Positions 1 to 14,200 of a stretch of DNA of 38,289 nt are shown one piece after another (within the stretch, counting starts at the first letter, position 1; every line of letters begins with the position of its first letter). The translations under genes and the position numbers were made by a program. The notes below the pieces were generated by a model that saw only the letters and a list, made by a program, of their open reading frames with translations, searched no databases and was not told where the DNA came from. The stretch comes from Saccoglossus kowalevskii (Eukaryota > Hemichordata > Enteropneusta > Harrimaniidae), in NCBI RefSeq assembly GCF_000003605.2, contig NW_003132351.1, positions 1-38,289 of the forward strand, read 5' to 3'.

Positions 1-892
1 ATATTGATAAAACATTAGGAATAAATAATTGAAATAATTGCCATGTTAATCACTCTCGCTTAATACTAATGTCCAGTCATGTGATATCTTCAGAAACTGT
101 TGACCTTTAGGGCTCGGTCAGAAATATAGCTTATTTCGCTTGCATTTTCACCTTGTCCATGTCATCGTAGATGAGCAGTATATGAAAGATAAATGTCTGT
201 CCACGTTGTTGTCGTCTGTAAACTTTTTGTGTGTGATTACAATAACAATTGTTATCATATCATATTTAAATCTAGGAATTATGTTAATCGCTGCGAAATG
301 TCATCAAAGTTCCATGCTTGTGTTTATAGCAAGTGTAATTTTCATGATCTGGGGTGAAATTTGACTTTGAAATACGTGGGCAGAGTGAAGACTGCTTAAA
401 ATGCAGCTTTTCCCGTATTTTTACAATTCTCGCTAGGTTTTTATTTTGCTTAAATATTTATTTTTACAATTCATGCTGTATTAATCAATAAGGTGTGTCG
501 AGACTAATACACTTCGTGTAGCATTAATTGAGGAACACATTGGCTAGTATTGTTTTTAGTATATTATAGTTATATTATTCTATGAAGAACATTGAAATTA
601 TTACAGTCCATGAATATTAATTAATTTTAATTTTAATTATGTTTATGTAATTATGGTAGCCTGTATTTTCTGCTTAAATGTGTTCCAGGACTTTTATACT
701 AAATATCAGTTTGTTTGCAGCATTCTATAATCTGCAAATACCTATACGTATACTCATAAGAAGAGATAATTGAAATTAGCCAATTCGAATTTATATCAGG
801 ATGTTCTATGACACAGAAAGTGGTTCATTTCAAGGTGAAGTTCAGCTGCAGTTCATCTTTTATGTGTGAATGTCTGGATCTATATTTGTACA
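1..892. other. AT-rich spacer, nothing recognised
   Basis: No frame looks coding. The 74-codon frame at 140-364 (+) is hydrophobic and lacks flanking splice consensus or a family motif, as expected from AT-rich chance frames. No RNA gene or repeat boundary is visible. Confidence 0.6.
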
Positions 893-1125
893 AATATGTA
901 TTTATTGGGGAATACGAGTAGAACTATAGCATCAAATGCCAATACCTGCATTTGTATAAACCTTTATTTAATTTTTTAGCATCACATTTAAATGTTAGTA
1001 TTTGCATTTTTATGAATTTATTGGGAATTCTAGATGCTCAGTAGCATCAAATGTGAATGACTGTATTTATATTTTTTACGAAATTGTTGTGAATTCGAGT
1101 TATGCCGTAGCATCGAAACATTGTT
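893..1125 (+). repeat. diverged tandem repeat, ~65-bp unit, about 4 copies
   Basis: The phrase AGCATCAAATG or a close variant recurs at 928, 978, 1043 and 1109, giving spacings of 50, 65 and 66 bp. Between these anchors the order is shared: TATTTATTGGGAATTC-like sequence, then the AGCATC phrase, then a TGCATTT/TGTATTT phrase. The second unit is shortened by about 15 bp. Divergence between units is high, so this is an old array rather than an active minisatellite. No coding potential is seen across it. Confidence 0.5.
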
Positions 1126-3252
1126 GCGCATTAAAACACTGACTACTGAACTGTAATTTTATATTCAGGATTTCTAACTGGTTTGATTCGCATATCGGTC
1201 ATATCAAATATCTTCTGTGTTTTTTTGTTGACAGCAATCTTACTAAAAATAAGCGTTAGTCATTCCCAGTGCTTGCCAGCCTATATATCACATATTTATT
1301 GTTATACACAGTATTTATCATTTATATGTTCTAAATATTTACCAGTAATGAATAATTATGTTTTATAGCTACAATATGGCTTCGATCAATGCTATAAAAA
1401 AACAAAATAGATGTTTAGCGCTCGACTCAAACAGTTAATACAGAAACTCGTCCATTGTAGTAAAATGAATGGCACTAGCTGCTCTTTGACATAGCTGAAA
1501 ATAGCTAAATGGCTTCCATTTTAAGGCACCGCATTTTTAAAATGCTTAAAAATGAAGCATTTTGCATTTCTGGAACAGGATTACGTTAACCTTCACATAC
1601 CAGTCAACTCATATTCAAAATACCTTTCTGGTTTTAGTTTACTATTGTATTTACTTTTGTCGAGTCAATGACTTGTAATATCTTGCATATGATTCGTCGA
1701 TATTATTTTAAATTAGATCTTTAGTGTCGCTAAAATTAACTTATGTGTTTTGTTTTAAACGATTATATGAACTAAGCTTCTTAATTGCAAGCAGTTAATC
1801 GTAAAGGACTGACGTCACATGCACTTGTTAGAGTTCATTGGACTACCAATACCTATTTCATCGATATGTTAATCTGAATGACATTGAGCAGTATGCGAAC
1901 GACGTATAACCGGATTTCCAACCGGAAAGTATAACCGTAATTCAAAAGGGGAGTAGGAATGTTACTGGTTTTCAAAGTAGTTACTGAAAAAAAAAATGAT
2001 CGAGTTTTCATAAAAAAGAAAACAACTTTTATTGTCTATATTATAAAACATAGACTCCTGGTTGAAAAGTGATGCTTCCTCTCAGCACTCTTTCAGTACG
2101 ACTTTTGCACTAATATATATCCTAACGGTAACGTAAAATGTTGAAAGTAAATATTGGTTGACAGAGAACCAGGGAATTGATCAATGCGTTGCTGACAGAT
2201 GACGGGAACGCATGATTGATGACAATTCAATGCCTACAATGACGTGTGTAATCGACTCGGTTTTCAATATTTAAAACAAATACGAGTAATATATTCTTTA
2301 GAAATGATATGGCGGTAGCATGCGAATAGGATCGGAGCTCATGTATGATTCAGCATATATCCGTCTTCTCGGTAAGGGGGGTGTCATAAGACTGTCAACC
2401 GAAAAGTTGGCTTTATGTAGAAAAAATAGGCAATGATTCCATAAAACGTGTAGTCGCAATGTATGTCCAAATATATACAACCTTGGGAAACAGCAGTTTC
2501 AATTGAAGACGGTCCTTGGAATTTATCCTCGACTAATGTCACTGGGCGTTGAAACGTGCAAGCATTTGAGCCATGTTGACTCCATGCGTCCTTTTGATGA
2601 TTGATGTTAAACGTGTGCATTCTTAACATGTCATTTGATTATAAAACCATTATTGGTTTAATGTTGGTGTCAGCGGTTAGTTAATTGCAAAAACGTTTCT
2701 GATATGTACAGGGGGTTGACAAAAAGAGTGAACTGTATGCATGGTATTCGCAGTATTTCATTATATATATATACACATATAATCTTTTATAAACTTTACC
2801 TTATTAGTAGCTATTTATAGTGTCATATCACTGAGTATGGTAAAAATATTTTTTCTACATTGTTCTAGTAATTGTTCGACATAAACCTCTGTGTACATTT
2901 CTACTTCAATGTCAATTGTTAATAATAAATGCTTTGTATAATTACGAGTAATTCAATGACATGTTTATTCATTGCGTTATTGACATTGATCCGTATGACG
3001 TGTTTCGTCACCCCAATTATCAATATTCAAGATTTACATCAGTAAATCTCATTTGGGAAATATCAAACAGATTATCAATTCATATTGTCACAGTCTTTGA
3101 TGCGATCCGCTGATGTATTACAGAGGTGCCGCAGGGTCTTGCAACGTAGTTCAATACATCGGATGTTTTATTTGATATACGCTGTTCATTACCTATCATC
3201 AACACATCGTGAGATTCTGACTGTACTCGTATGTTAACTGTGTATATGGAAT
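1126..3252. other. non-coding spacer
   Basis: No recognisable gene. The overlapping minus-strand frames at 2298-2629 show no family motif; a possible acceptor (CGCCCAG near 2550) and donor (CAAG/GTTG near 2480) are weak. The stretch holds one full CRE octamer (1810-1817) and a short (TA)n tract near 2762. Confidence 0.5.
1810..1817. promoter_or_regulatory. CRE octamer TGACGTCA
   Basis: Perfect palindromic CREB/ATF/AP-1-family site in the context GGACTGACGTCACATG. No gene start is visible next to it, so function is not established. Confidence 0.2.
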
Positions 3253-3284
3253 GGTTGTATACATAGTTGGTTGTATACATAGTA
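3253..3284 (+). repeat. 16-bp tandem duplication
   Basis: GGTTGTATACATAGTT is followed immediately by GGTTGTATACATAGTA. The two copies are identical except for the last base, which suggests recent replication slippage. Confidence 0.85.
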
Positions 3285-5684
3285 AATGTGAAATATATCC
3301 CATATACCATGGCAATACAGTGTAATAACGCAGTGTAACCATTTCCTATATTTCTATATTACGTAATAACAATCCAGGCAATCGAATTGTTACGAACTTG
3401 AGATCACTGCGAAGTTACCCGTTCAATAAATATAAGGCATTACAAGCGCGCAAACCTCTACCACAGCTGCAAAGTACTTTTCTTTAAAACGATCATATTA
3501 GGCAGTAGTCAAGTATCCTTTCAAAATGATCGATCGGGCCTAGTCTCACAGGCAGCATTAATCCCTCCTAAAATGTCTTCCATAACTTATTTTGTTGTCC
3601 TGTTCCCGTTTGTTTATTTCTTCTTGAACCAATCTGTCTGATTGATTGATTCGATTCTTAATATGATTGATTCTTGATTGCGACAGATTTAGTCAATTTG
3701 TTATAATAATTTTTAAACAATGGTATTACTGATAACCAAGTATATGGTTCATAACAACAACACATATAATATAATATAACATTACAATTATTGTTAAACT
3801 AGAAAATGTAAAACACATTACCAACTCAATATTGTTCTGTGTTTTATTCGGTGATATTATTCGCTATTTCGACTGTCAGGTCGCTAGTTCAAGTTCAGTA
3901 TAATTTGTGATCCTTCGATGCAGCTGCCCGTACAGAAATTGTTTTTCTATAAAACAGACATCTTTGTTGGTAATTATTCATTTACTTTTTCATCAGCTAC
4001 TAGTTTGAACCCAGCAGCTGTGGACTACTTTCACGTGTGTACCAGTTATTAGTCCTTCAAGCGTTTAACATACGATGAAGAGGTTCATTCAAGGTGAAGA
4101 GTGAAACAAACATATTGCAAATACTAACAGTAGTATTCACTCAGTACAAGACAAGATGGTGTCATATTCTTGCACTTGATATATGCTACGTACTTGAAGG
4201 CATCTGACTGTAATGCGTCGAATAGTTACAAAAATACAACGTGAATATTTTGTTTACACTGGGAAGACACGAATTGGTAGAATCATATATTATAAAACAG
4301 TGCGGAATAATACGGCTTCATACATGGATATTTACTTAATAAAACGATTAGCGAATAATATTAAACTTTTAAAAAAATATTCCAACATATTATTTTCGAA
4401 ATAACTTGTACACCACAGTAAACATACAATATTTGTTTTGAATACTGTTAGTGAACATCATAAAAAACGACATATTGTTCCTTCGCTGAAATACCCAAAT
4501 ACCCCTTCAACCCCCCGGCTGCCGCACTCCCACTAAAAATAAAAGTGACTACCCCCGGACCAAACCTCCTTATTTGATAACCTAGATAATGAGGTTACAA
4601 TTTAGTTTCCTGGTTTAAACTATTTATATCTAGAACTCACGAGTGCATTACACGATATATCGAACTGGGTTAAAGGATTATTTTGTGTTCGGTAAAGTAA
4701 TTACCCTAAGTTCAGCTTGACTGCAACATCCACATCTCCCACTGCATATTGACATCAGTACATGTACGATTAATGGGCACATGGGACGGCGGAGTAGAAT
4801 GTATTTAAATTAGATAAATGAGTTAGTCGGCTCCGGAGATCAAACACACAATCATGCTTGGTTTAACTAGATATACACAGATGGAACATTAAGCGACTTT
4901 CCAAGTTGTTTAGACATCAATGAACCACCTTCAAATATGTTCAAATTCCCAGTTAAATAGTTTTAGTCTACATTCCGATCCCAGATCTAGTATACGATAC
5001 AGTAGTTCTAAAATGCGATGATAAATGAATATTAGTATAAACTTTATATTCCAAGTGACAGATACTCATACGTTTTAAATATACGTACAAACAAACTTAA
5101 TGATTTATAATATCGCATATAGATGGAAACCACTGTATATGCCATATACTTCTCACTTTGTGTCAATAAAAAAGTGCATCGGCTTCTGTAACAATTGAGG
5201 TTAGCGTACTGTTGTAAATGACGGAGCGGTAATAACATCACGGGGATGTCAGTGCTGCAAATGTTATTATATGTATGCAAGAGAGTTTACGTGTAAGATA
5301 CAACCCAAAGAAAACAAATCTAAAGCTATGAATACTTTCTAATATATTTGTTTGTGCAACGTAATGCTCTCTATTGTACATCTCACCTAAAGTCATACAG
5401 TCGTCGAGCTGTGTCGATTTCGATATTGGCCCCATGCAACGCGTGTAATATACATTGTATATTAACACAAAATTCGAACACGTGGCAATGTGATTGAGGT
5501 TTTTAAACGAAAATAATGAATGTAATCAATGTGACAATATGTTCGTGTTTTGCAACTGGGCTAATTGTGTTATTATGAAAGTGTTATCATCATTCTTCTG
5601 CCGTAAACTTATGCACCGCGGAAGTACTCAGTGACTGGAAGTACGAATTTCGCATATATACCATTCTGTTACATGTAATACATT
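3285..5684. other. non-coding spacer
   Basis: No gene recognised. It includes a TGAT-rich imperfect repeat near 3640-3675, a TATAATATAATATAA run near 3766 and a locally C-rich patch around 4500-4560. Short frames on both strands lack family motifs. Weak tRNA B-box-like strings near 3887 and 4007 do not fold into a tRNA. Confidence 0.5.
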
Positions 5685-5714
5685 CATTTTATTGGGACGC
5701 ATTTTATTGGGACA
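5685..5714 (+). repeat. 15-bp tandem duplication
   Basis: CATTTTATTGGGACG (5685-5699) is followed directly by CATTTTATTGGGACA (5700-5714), two nearly perfect adjacent copies. Confidence 0.85.
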
Positions 5715-6365
5715 CATTTATTTATTTATTAATAAAAAGACAAATTACAACATTTTATTATTTGTTAACATTCATTTTAGGAGTTTCCAGAGCAAAGAAA
5801 TATTAAATCTAAAAAAAACGCTCTCGACGTTGTTTTACATTATTTGCAATGTGTCTGTACAATTTTGCCTCCAGTGTATATTTACTCATTTCGTATTAAT
5901 CAAATTATCATCAAAGTACATTAACCTCATTTAAATGTTGTGTTTGCCCGGGTGACAGGACATTAGTAGCATCTGCAATAATCGATGTCTTTGCTGTAGT
6001 ATGTGATTTTGTTCTCACATATGAATTCGCAATGACTTTGTGTTGAATATTGAAGGTTAATGTAAATGTTCATAAACACTTGAATTTAATGCTGTATAGA
6101 ATCATGAGAGATTTATAATTCACGATAATTATCAATTGTTCATTTCATAGGTAACACTTCTGTATAGAAACGAACAAATTAAATACTTGAATTACATAAT
6201 AGTAGAACTCTTTGCTGTTCCTCATTGTGAATAGACACTTTATGCTGCTTTCGTTTATAGTTTATAATTGAAACGATTAAATCCCATTCTGCATCAAATA
6301 GTAAAATTATACATATAACATAAAGGCAGTCTTTACATATTATGCAATCATTGTAATACATAACA
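5715..6365. other. AT-rich spacer
   Basis: No gene, RNA or repeat recognised. This is the left flank of the family-A MITE that begins at 6366. Confidence 0.5.
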
Positions 6366-6672
6366 TACTGTAAAATACTTTATTTTCGCTTGGAATTTAT
6401 TTTCGCTGAAGAAATGATTCAGTGAAAATAAAATCCAGTGAATATAACTTTTTCCTATATTTTACATTCAACTTGTCAAAAATCAGTGAAAATTAAATAC
6501 AAACACCAAAAATGGCTTTTCAGCAACAACTAAGTCCAGCTAAAATTAAGTATTCTACAGTACGTCGCGTGGGCGTGGTGCAACTTGAAACGGTGATATT
6601 GGTGAAAATGAACAATCTGATTACAGCAATGCATACATATTAATTTCAGCTAAAATAAAGTATTCTACAGTA
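6366..6672 (+). mobile_element. family-A MITE, complete copy with TIRs
   Basis: The left end reads TACTGTAAAATACTTTATTT and the right end AAATAAAGTATTCTACAGTA, an inverted pair of about 20 bp with one mismatch. The interior has alternating TTTTCGC and GTGAAAAT motifs; TTATTTTCGCTGAA followed by TTCAGTGAAAATAA forms a hairpin at about 6399-6432. A second copy of the 3' terminus (AATTAAGTATTCTACAGTA, ending 6562) lies inside, so the element is either 197 or 307 bp. It has no open frame and must be mobilised in trans. The first ~195 bp match the copy at 16601 closely. A TA flanks the left end, but no convincing target duplication is visible. The superfamily is not assigned. Confidence 0.8.
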
Positions 6673-9600
6673 GTCATTAGATGACATTAATTACACATTA
6701 GGGTGATATGTATTCATTAGACGAATTTTGTTGTGAAGAATATTCTCGATTATTACTTGAAGGAAGACATTTTAATTATAGAAATAGATCTACACATATG
6801 ACTACAGGTATGCTTCGTGCCAAAACAAAAATAATTGATGTTATTGCCCCGAGCCGTGTTGATATATTTAGTTTCTATTTTCGAATTCCAACTGTTAAGG
6901 GAGAACACAAGCAGCGTATTCAGATGTCTGAAAGTAGGTAGAAAGTATCACTTGAAAAGTACTTTCACGTACTGTTTTTTATGTAAGTTTCAAGTATATG
7001 GCACACGCTTCTAATTGAAGGCAAGGCATTATAACATTACTAAATATGGGTATGTCAAAAAACAGTGTTGCTGTAAATATAAATAAGCTTCTATACGCTG
7101 CGTCAACAAGTATCATGAGTCCGCAAGATGTTGGTATTTTGTATCCAGACAAAATAACATTTCCTGGTTAGATGTGCAATGAAAATGGTATCGCCGTCGT
7201 TCAAACAACGATTTTCTTGAATTCTGTGTTACATTGTAACATGTGTTGCAGTGTAAAAATAATGAAAATACTATATATTGGCTGGTTGTAATATTTTCAA
7301 AATCAATGTATATTTGTTAACTAATCACGCATCATTGATTCCAACATTGTCAAACACTCAAAATAAGCCCAGAATCATCAATTTCAAATATATTTTATAC
7401 TTATAGTTTATTGAACATGGTCACTTTTCCCAACCGTAAATGTTATTGTAGGTAAGAAGAAAGTACGTACATTTGAATACTTATACGAAATGTTACACGT
7501 CATTCAAGATCAATCATGTCATTTACATATCAACTCATCTTGTATTTATCCATATGTCAGCAGGGTTGGAAAAAAACAACATCAACTAATGTAAGTATGT
7601 TATACCCACTCACAGAAGAATTTAACACTTTGCATCAATATGTTTTCATATACGCTTCAGGTAAATGAGTGTCAGTGTTTATGCGGGCAACTATAAACCA
7701 TAGTTCAGGCGACGAATGTGGATAGTTGATGGTTTAATGTTGTTGAATGTGTAATACATACAGTGATAAATACAGTGAAAACCAACGGGGATTTTGTCAT
7801 TGTAAGATTCGAACAGCAGAATGTTGTCTACATTATTTCTATATGTCGATATGATGGAACAAACCAGTAATCGACAATATTTTGAAACAAAATAAATAAT
7901 AAGCTGTTTTAATCTTACATTCAGAGCAACTTCAGGCAAAATCTCGGTAGTTTGCACTGGAACTGTTTATATGACATTCGAACAATTGTCCTGAAATGAG
8001 TTTGAAATATCATGATAAATGACCTAAAAACATTGCATTTCTGGGCTGGTATTTGTATTGTGAAATTGTTTCTTTATATCTTAATAATTTTCTCGGAGAC
8101 ATGGGATAAAAAAAATCATTTATTATTATTGATAGGAAACCTAACATTGTTAAAAAGTTTATATTTATTTTAGTAAGTTTCTAGTATGAAGCCAGGCTTT
8201 TGGTTATATAGCGTGTGAATGTCTCTCCCGTAATGTGCGCAGTAACATGTCGTAATAAACGATTTGAATTCGACGTGAACTTTGTATAAACATTTTTTTA
8301 TATATATATCTAGGCATTATGTTAATATATAGTTATACGTGGTTTATTTTTAAGATTTAGATTTATTATTAAATAAACGCAATTAAGTGTAAAACAACGT
8401 TAATAATTATGATTGGTTGTACAAAACGCGTTATTATTAGTATTTGTTATTGAAATTTGTATTTTTTTCTTCAAATAACGTCATGTGCAGTGTAATGTTC
8501 AGATGGCATATGTCTAGATTTACAACGGTGTGTTAATGCACTTCAGATTCTGGCACACGCAACAGGTCAATGCCTCTTACACGAGTGTTATTGAATACAT
8601 GTCGAGGCCATACTTGAAAAAAAAAAGATTGATATTTTCGAAATTGCCAGGAGAACAGGCGCCCACGGATAATGTTATTTCATTGCGTGATTTAATGTCT
8701 ATACTCAGTCATTAAATCGTATTTGTTTTGTCACTGGGCCTTATTTGAAAAATAATGACCTATTACATATTATATGATGGAATGTGTTCTCAAACGGGGG
8801 ATACATGCTTATACTACCCATACCAATAATGTCAACTTTCAAGCGAGATTTCTCTCAGCGCATTCAGGTATTCACAAGTAGTTCGAAGTGTCACTTGAAA
8901 CATACATATCTGAAATGGAACACTTGTACTTGTTCTTGCATGCTTTCTTGCACATACACTTCATATTGAACGGTTCGTATTCTAACATTTTCTAATTTAG
9001 GAGTAGCCATGTTTTAGTTTAACATCTAGTTGTTGTTTACGAAAACTAAACGTATTTACTTTCTATAAACAGAGTTGATCTAATTATGAATTACATTCAC
9101 TCATTCAATATTGAAATCAACGCATATGAAGGTTAGGGGCGCAAATATCAAACAGTGCTGTGAATAATAATACTTACATCTACATGATGATTGTATTCCT
9201 TCGTGATTATCATTTCTGTTAGTGTGAAATTAATGCGTAAATGTATCTATGGTATTAGTTTATACTATATTTATATTTCCACTCACCACGTTCTCGGCAA
9301 TTGTTAATTTATTATCGTATATATGAACCTAAAGTATGCATTGTGCTCAGATGAACACTTCGATAACGTCTGTGGTTTTGTGGTCCATCTAAATATGTTT
9401 ATCACAACGCAACGAGTCATCGATATCTTATCCTCATTTGAACGTTTTTTTCTCAAGCAACACGGTTTCAAATGTGCCCACTTTGCGACATTGTCTCAGA
9501 TTTCCCAATTCTATCACATATTTATGCTTGTTCTCAGTAAACAAATGATATTTTCTACTTTTCATACTAACTACAGCTAATAGATGATCAGGTGTGCTCA

Positions 9601-11200
9601 TTTCATGGAAATATACCTAATTTTCTAATAATTCTCAGAAAACCGTAAACCATTCTAGCGATAGTGTATATTATTTATTTGTAAATACTGCGGGACTGTC
9701 AACAACAAAAAAAGAAAAAAATGTGTAAAAGGTTAAAGTGTTGTAAATACGTTTTCAAAATAACGTCATGTTGCTATAGGTTACGCGGTGTACTTCCACG
9801 GGTTTTCAAGGTTAATCGGAAAGCAAAACATTTAAATTTACAATGTGTTTTCTAGGCATGTGCGAAAATCCCAGGAAATCACCGCCCGCCCAAGGGGGGT
9901 GTGAGTGCTTTTGAATTCAAGGTCATATAAACAGAAAAAGTTTATATTTTGAAATTGTGGCGATCACTGAGATTTAGGTACGATGGTTAGGCTAAACCGA
10001 TTTTGTTATTGTGCCATCCTGAAAACATATACATTAAAGATAATATAAACAACGATTTGTGTATGGTCGCGAATAAATTGTGTTACTGTCGTATTTCATG
10101 ATAGACGGTTTATTTGTGGATTTCTGACGAATCGCCTGAAATCAATCATTCGAAATTAAATACATGCACACATGAGTGTTCATATATTAATTAGTAGTCT
10201 GGAATGACAATTTTTTTCATGGCGTATATCCAAAAGTTTATACAAAAAAACACCCCATTATAATAAAACACTTATACTGGTGCTATTCTGTTTAATCGCA
10301 TTTCTTAGTATTTTCACGTATTTGTTGCATGTTGCTTCTTCTTGAATGACTTGTCGGGTATGCTTTCCTACTAGCGTATGTATACCGGCACTGCATGCAG
10401 AGTGTAAACAAGCTATTATATTTGCGTACATTTAAATGTTAGCAAATGACGTCAGTGATTCGAAGATGTATTTCGACGTCTTGTAACCTGCTAGTGTTCT
10501 CAGGCTACACTGAATAGTGTATGGTCAAGTATATTTTTTCAGATATACTTACAATTTTTTTGCCGTGTATGTTACGGCACCTTAAGTTACAATGCATTAT
10601 ATTGGGACTATTATAATAGCGATAGTGCGACTAAGCAGTTTCACGAGTCATATGTTGATAAGAAACATCGCAATGATACAACAAATATCTCACAGACGTA
10701 ACAACCATATCATTCAATTGATGATCCAACCGGGAATCAAGACTCAGGAATCCACACACATCGTAAAATGAACCATGAATGGTGAAAATTTGCTTTACAC
10801 ATTCAACAGAGTAACATTTTTACACGGCTTTGAATTGACGTAATTAGTGTGCAATGCTGCGTGGTGCTGCCAGTATTGCGGTCGAAAATACAATCACGTA
10901 TATCAGTGCATATCGAAAGAGGTTTGGTTAAAAATAACAGTCAATTAAAAAGGAAACGTCACAAAACTGAATGTTGTTGCTATACATACATGGAAACAGG
11001 TGAAAATTTCTGTTTTAAAAGCTTAAAAATGTTAAAAAATTAACAGTGAGAGTGACACCAGTCACTAAGCTGCTTAAGTAAAATCGGTTGTCAAAAATAC
11101 ATTAATGTGAAAAACTAAAACAAGCACATATATAGAGTGTTTACCTAGAATAACAAATACGTTTATTTTCGAAATATGTTAGCTCAGATGCGATGGTGTG
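6673..11200. other. non-coding spacer
   Basis: No gene recognised. Short frames, for example 6708-6941 (+), 7691-7957 (-) and 9323-9580 (+), are AT-biased and match no family I know. A phrase TAACGTCATGT with similar flanks occurs at both ~8467 and ~9760, possibly two scraps of one repeat. One CRE octamer lies at 10447-10454. Confidence 0.5.
10447..10454. promoter_or_regulatory. CRE octamer TGACGTCA
   Basis: Perfect palindrome in AGCAAATGACGTCAGTG. No adjacent promoter or exon is recognised. Confidence 0.2.
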
Positions 11201-11208
11201 TGACGTCA
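11201..11208. promoter_or_regulatory. CRE octamer TGACGTCA
   Basis: Perfect palindrome in GTGTGTGACGTCATGCAG. A minus-strand donor-like AAAG/GTAAGT lies about 400 bp away at ~11600, but no gene model connects the two. Confidence 0.2.
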
Positions 11209-14200
11209 TGCAGTGTTTATTTCTCTGTGTGTCATGCGTTTGTTCGAGTTTATTTAAGGGCAATACTATACCTAGATTTACATTTTGTTCACAAGAAATA
11301 GTACGCAATTAGCAAGAATCACGTGTCAGGCAATACCCTCAACGTATCTCAAGGTCATATTTTAAAAGGCAGATGACGTAGGGTTACCTCAATTCGGAAT
11401 TGTTATGGTTCCGAAATATCGCATTCAGGCAACGTTTCCAGTTCTGAAGAACAGTCTTTTTTTGTTGTTGTTTATTCATTCATATGAATAGGGATTGCTA
11501 GCAAATGCCGGTTTTTGTTGCATGCGAGTTTGTCGTAAGGCGATAGCGATGTTGATTTGATAGATACAAATGGAAAGAATCAAACCACCGTTCCTATGTG
11601 ACTTACCTTTCGAATACAACACAGTTGATATGGTAATAATAATAAGTGCCGATCTATTTCTGATATATGTTATTGCAATATTGAATATACAGTTAATTAA
11701 TACATACTAGTAGCATTGGTGACAATAATAAATGTGAGATGTTGGAAACATGTTGGCGACGGCTTAAGTTAATTACCATTAGTGTAAATACTTGGGCATT
11801 GAGGAAATCTTCGACATACGCTAATTCTACGGATTAATGGATATAATGTCTAACAATACACACCAAACATTTGTCTGCGCTAAAATCTCGGTTATTAGAT
11901 TATTATGCTAAATACATTTCGTTCAATCACCTGGGAAATGGACACTCACTCGTCATGCCCACATGATGCAGCTTTACGTCAACAATTGTATGATATATTG
12001 AATTTATAGTTCCGACCTGACCTTAATACGGGCAATGTTCACTTTTGTATACTTCGCTGACAAGCGGTGGGGGAGTGTTACTGAATAAATAGCCTTGTCT
12101 AATATTGAGCAGGAGAATGGTAATATAGTTTATGTTGACATATTATTAATGTAATGCACTACTTAAATAGAAATACGGGAAATAAAACTGACAAACACAT
12201 TCACATGCGTCATTGAATATGCTATTGTGTGGTTGTTTCGTGCAAGCTAATGGCGCAGCGTGTTGTCAAATATTGGTCTATTTCCACTGCAACTTTTGTT
12301 AACAAACTAAATGAACATTACGCACTTGTTTTCGAGTTCGCGCGGCATCATTAGTTACTTGTGATATCAAGGTATCTGTGGCGCACCATGCTCGCTAGTA
12401 ACAGGATTACACCAGAAATTTAGACTGAGATTTGTAATAAATTCTCTGGGTTGTCTAATGCAACATTACAAGTATATTGTGATTATTCTTCTTGATTACC
12501 TGTGTTGGTGAAGTCGTAAAGTGCGTATATATTAGGTGATACAATCATAGGTATTATAAGCACGGTGAGGGGGTGGGTATACTCATTAACGTACGATAAC
12601 CCTTAAACATTTTCAGAAAGTCAATGCGGCTCAGAAAAATAAAAACACACACTTAGCTACAACTCTGTATGGCATCGGAAATACGAATATCACTACCTTG
12701 ACTACCTGTAACTGGATTGGGGGAAAAACATGTGACTCCGAAGTGAATAACCTTTTCTGTATATAGACAAATTAGCTTCAGGGCTTATAATTGAAATTAG
12801 CTTCTTGTTTACAAAAGTCGCATAGGCACCGGATTGTACCAGATTGTCACGTGTAGGGCTATGTACATGTTTATTTGATGAGAACTTGCGAGGCAGAGTG
12901 GCTTAAATATCAGTATCCTGGTTGTTTTGTGCGCTGCACATTTGCAATGATTAGTGTCATGTTTTGCCCCGCAGTTTCCGTTCGATAGTTGTTGACAGGC
13001 TCGTAGGTGGATACGTTGAATTGTCGCGGTTATTGCAATAAATTAGCACATTTATAGAATATGAGGTCAATGACATTATGTTTCTAGCTAATAAATATAT
13101 ATACTTTATATATATATTTTAATTTCTTTAATGCAGTATAATTGCATAGGGAGATTTTGTCTTCAGACGAATTAGGCAGTGAACGAAGGTGTATTAGTTA
13201 GTGAAAACACATTATGATAAGCAGATGATGACACTAGGAGAGATATTGTTTAACTGTTGAACATATTTAAGGAGAGACGAATATGGTAAATGGTAATATC
13301 TTTATTGTAGCAGTCGTTTTATATTTAAGTTCATAAATAACAGGTTCTATTCTTTTCAATTGTCATTTTATTTGCTTTGGACACGTATGATAACGCATAA
13401 TGCATGTTTAGATGCAGGGTTGAATGTATGGACTAATCGAATTAACACTAGACATATTTAAAAAAAATGAAATGAACTACAGATGGCGAAATGAACATGC
13501 TGCATGTTGGTTACTTAAAACGCACCTATTCACTGACACAATGCTTCTCGGCCATATTATTCGGAATTCCCATTATATAAACTAAATGTTCTGTTGACGA
13601 GTTTGACTCGTTTCCTCAAATCTGTATTCTCAATAACATCCCGCGACTTTTATGTTGACTAGGTGACGTCAACGAGGGAAAACTGCTTTTAAATTTAAAG
13701 AAACAACAATGGCTTGGTTCGAATCAGAGCTCACAATGTGCTTATTGGGTTATCTGGAACACGATGCCGGTCAATGGCTCTTGGAGTGTATGATGTTTCG
13801 ATTTGACTTGTAAAGAATCATAAACTGATTACTACGCATCTCTTGCGCATATGGCACAATTCTGAAAGGTCAGTGCACACCTTCACAAGTAGACGCATAT
13901 CCAATGTTTGGCTCGAGTTCACAGACACTAGTAAAGTGCGCCCCCATTGGGCAGCAAACTATTATTCCCAAATTTAGTTTTTAATGGACTATTGTATTAG
14001 TCATCTGTCAATCCAATCGCTCCATCCTAGGTACCTTGATCATAATTAACTGGACATAAATAGCCAATTATTTTCATGCATACTCCGATTCATTCTTGAT
14101 AAACAACTACATGTTCTGTAAAAACACAATATTTAGCATATTTATAAAATGATTAGTTCATATTAGTGTATATTCACTAAATCCGCTTTTCGGATATAAT

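Noticed and set aside
3860-4060. tRNA-like B-box strings (CTAGTTCAAGTTC, GTTTGAACCC)
   Set aside because: No A box at the right distance and no cloverleaf; neither tRNA nor clear SINE.
7800-7830. Minus-strand GTTCGAATC resembling a tRNA T-loop
   Set aside because: The flanking bases cannot form the acceptor and anticodon stems.
11600-11700. Minus-strand hydrophobic frame ending at GAAAG/GTAAGTC (resembling a membrane helix)
   Set aside because: The donor is good, but AT-rich DNA gives Ile/Leu/Tyr-rich frames by default and the acceptor side is weak.
13930-13960. TGCGCCCCCATTGGGC as a further CTCF site
   Set aside because: Spacing between the two halves of the core is off by one base, unlike the pair at 33.8-34.0 kb.
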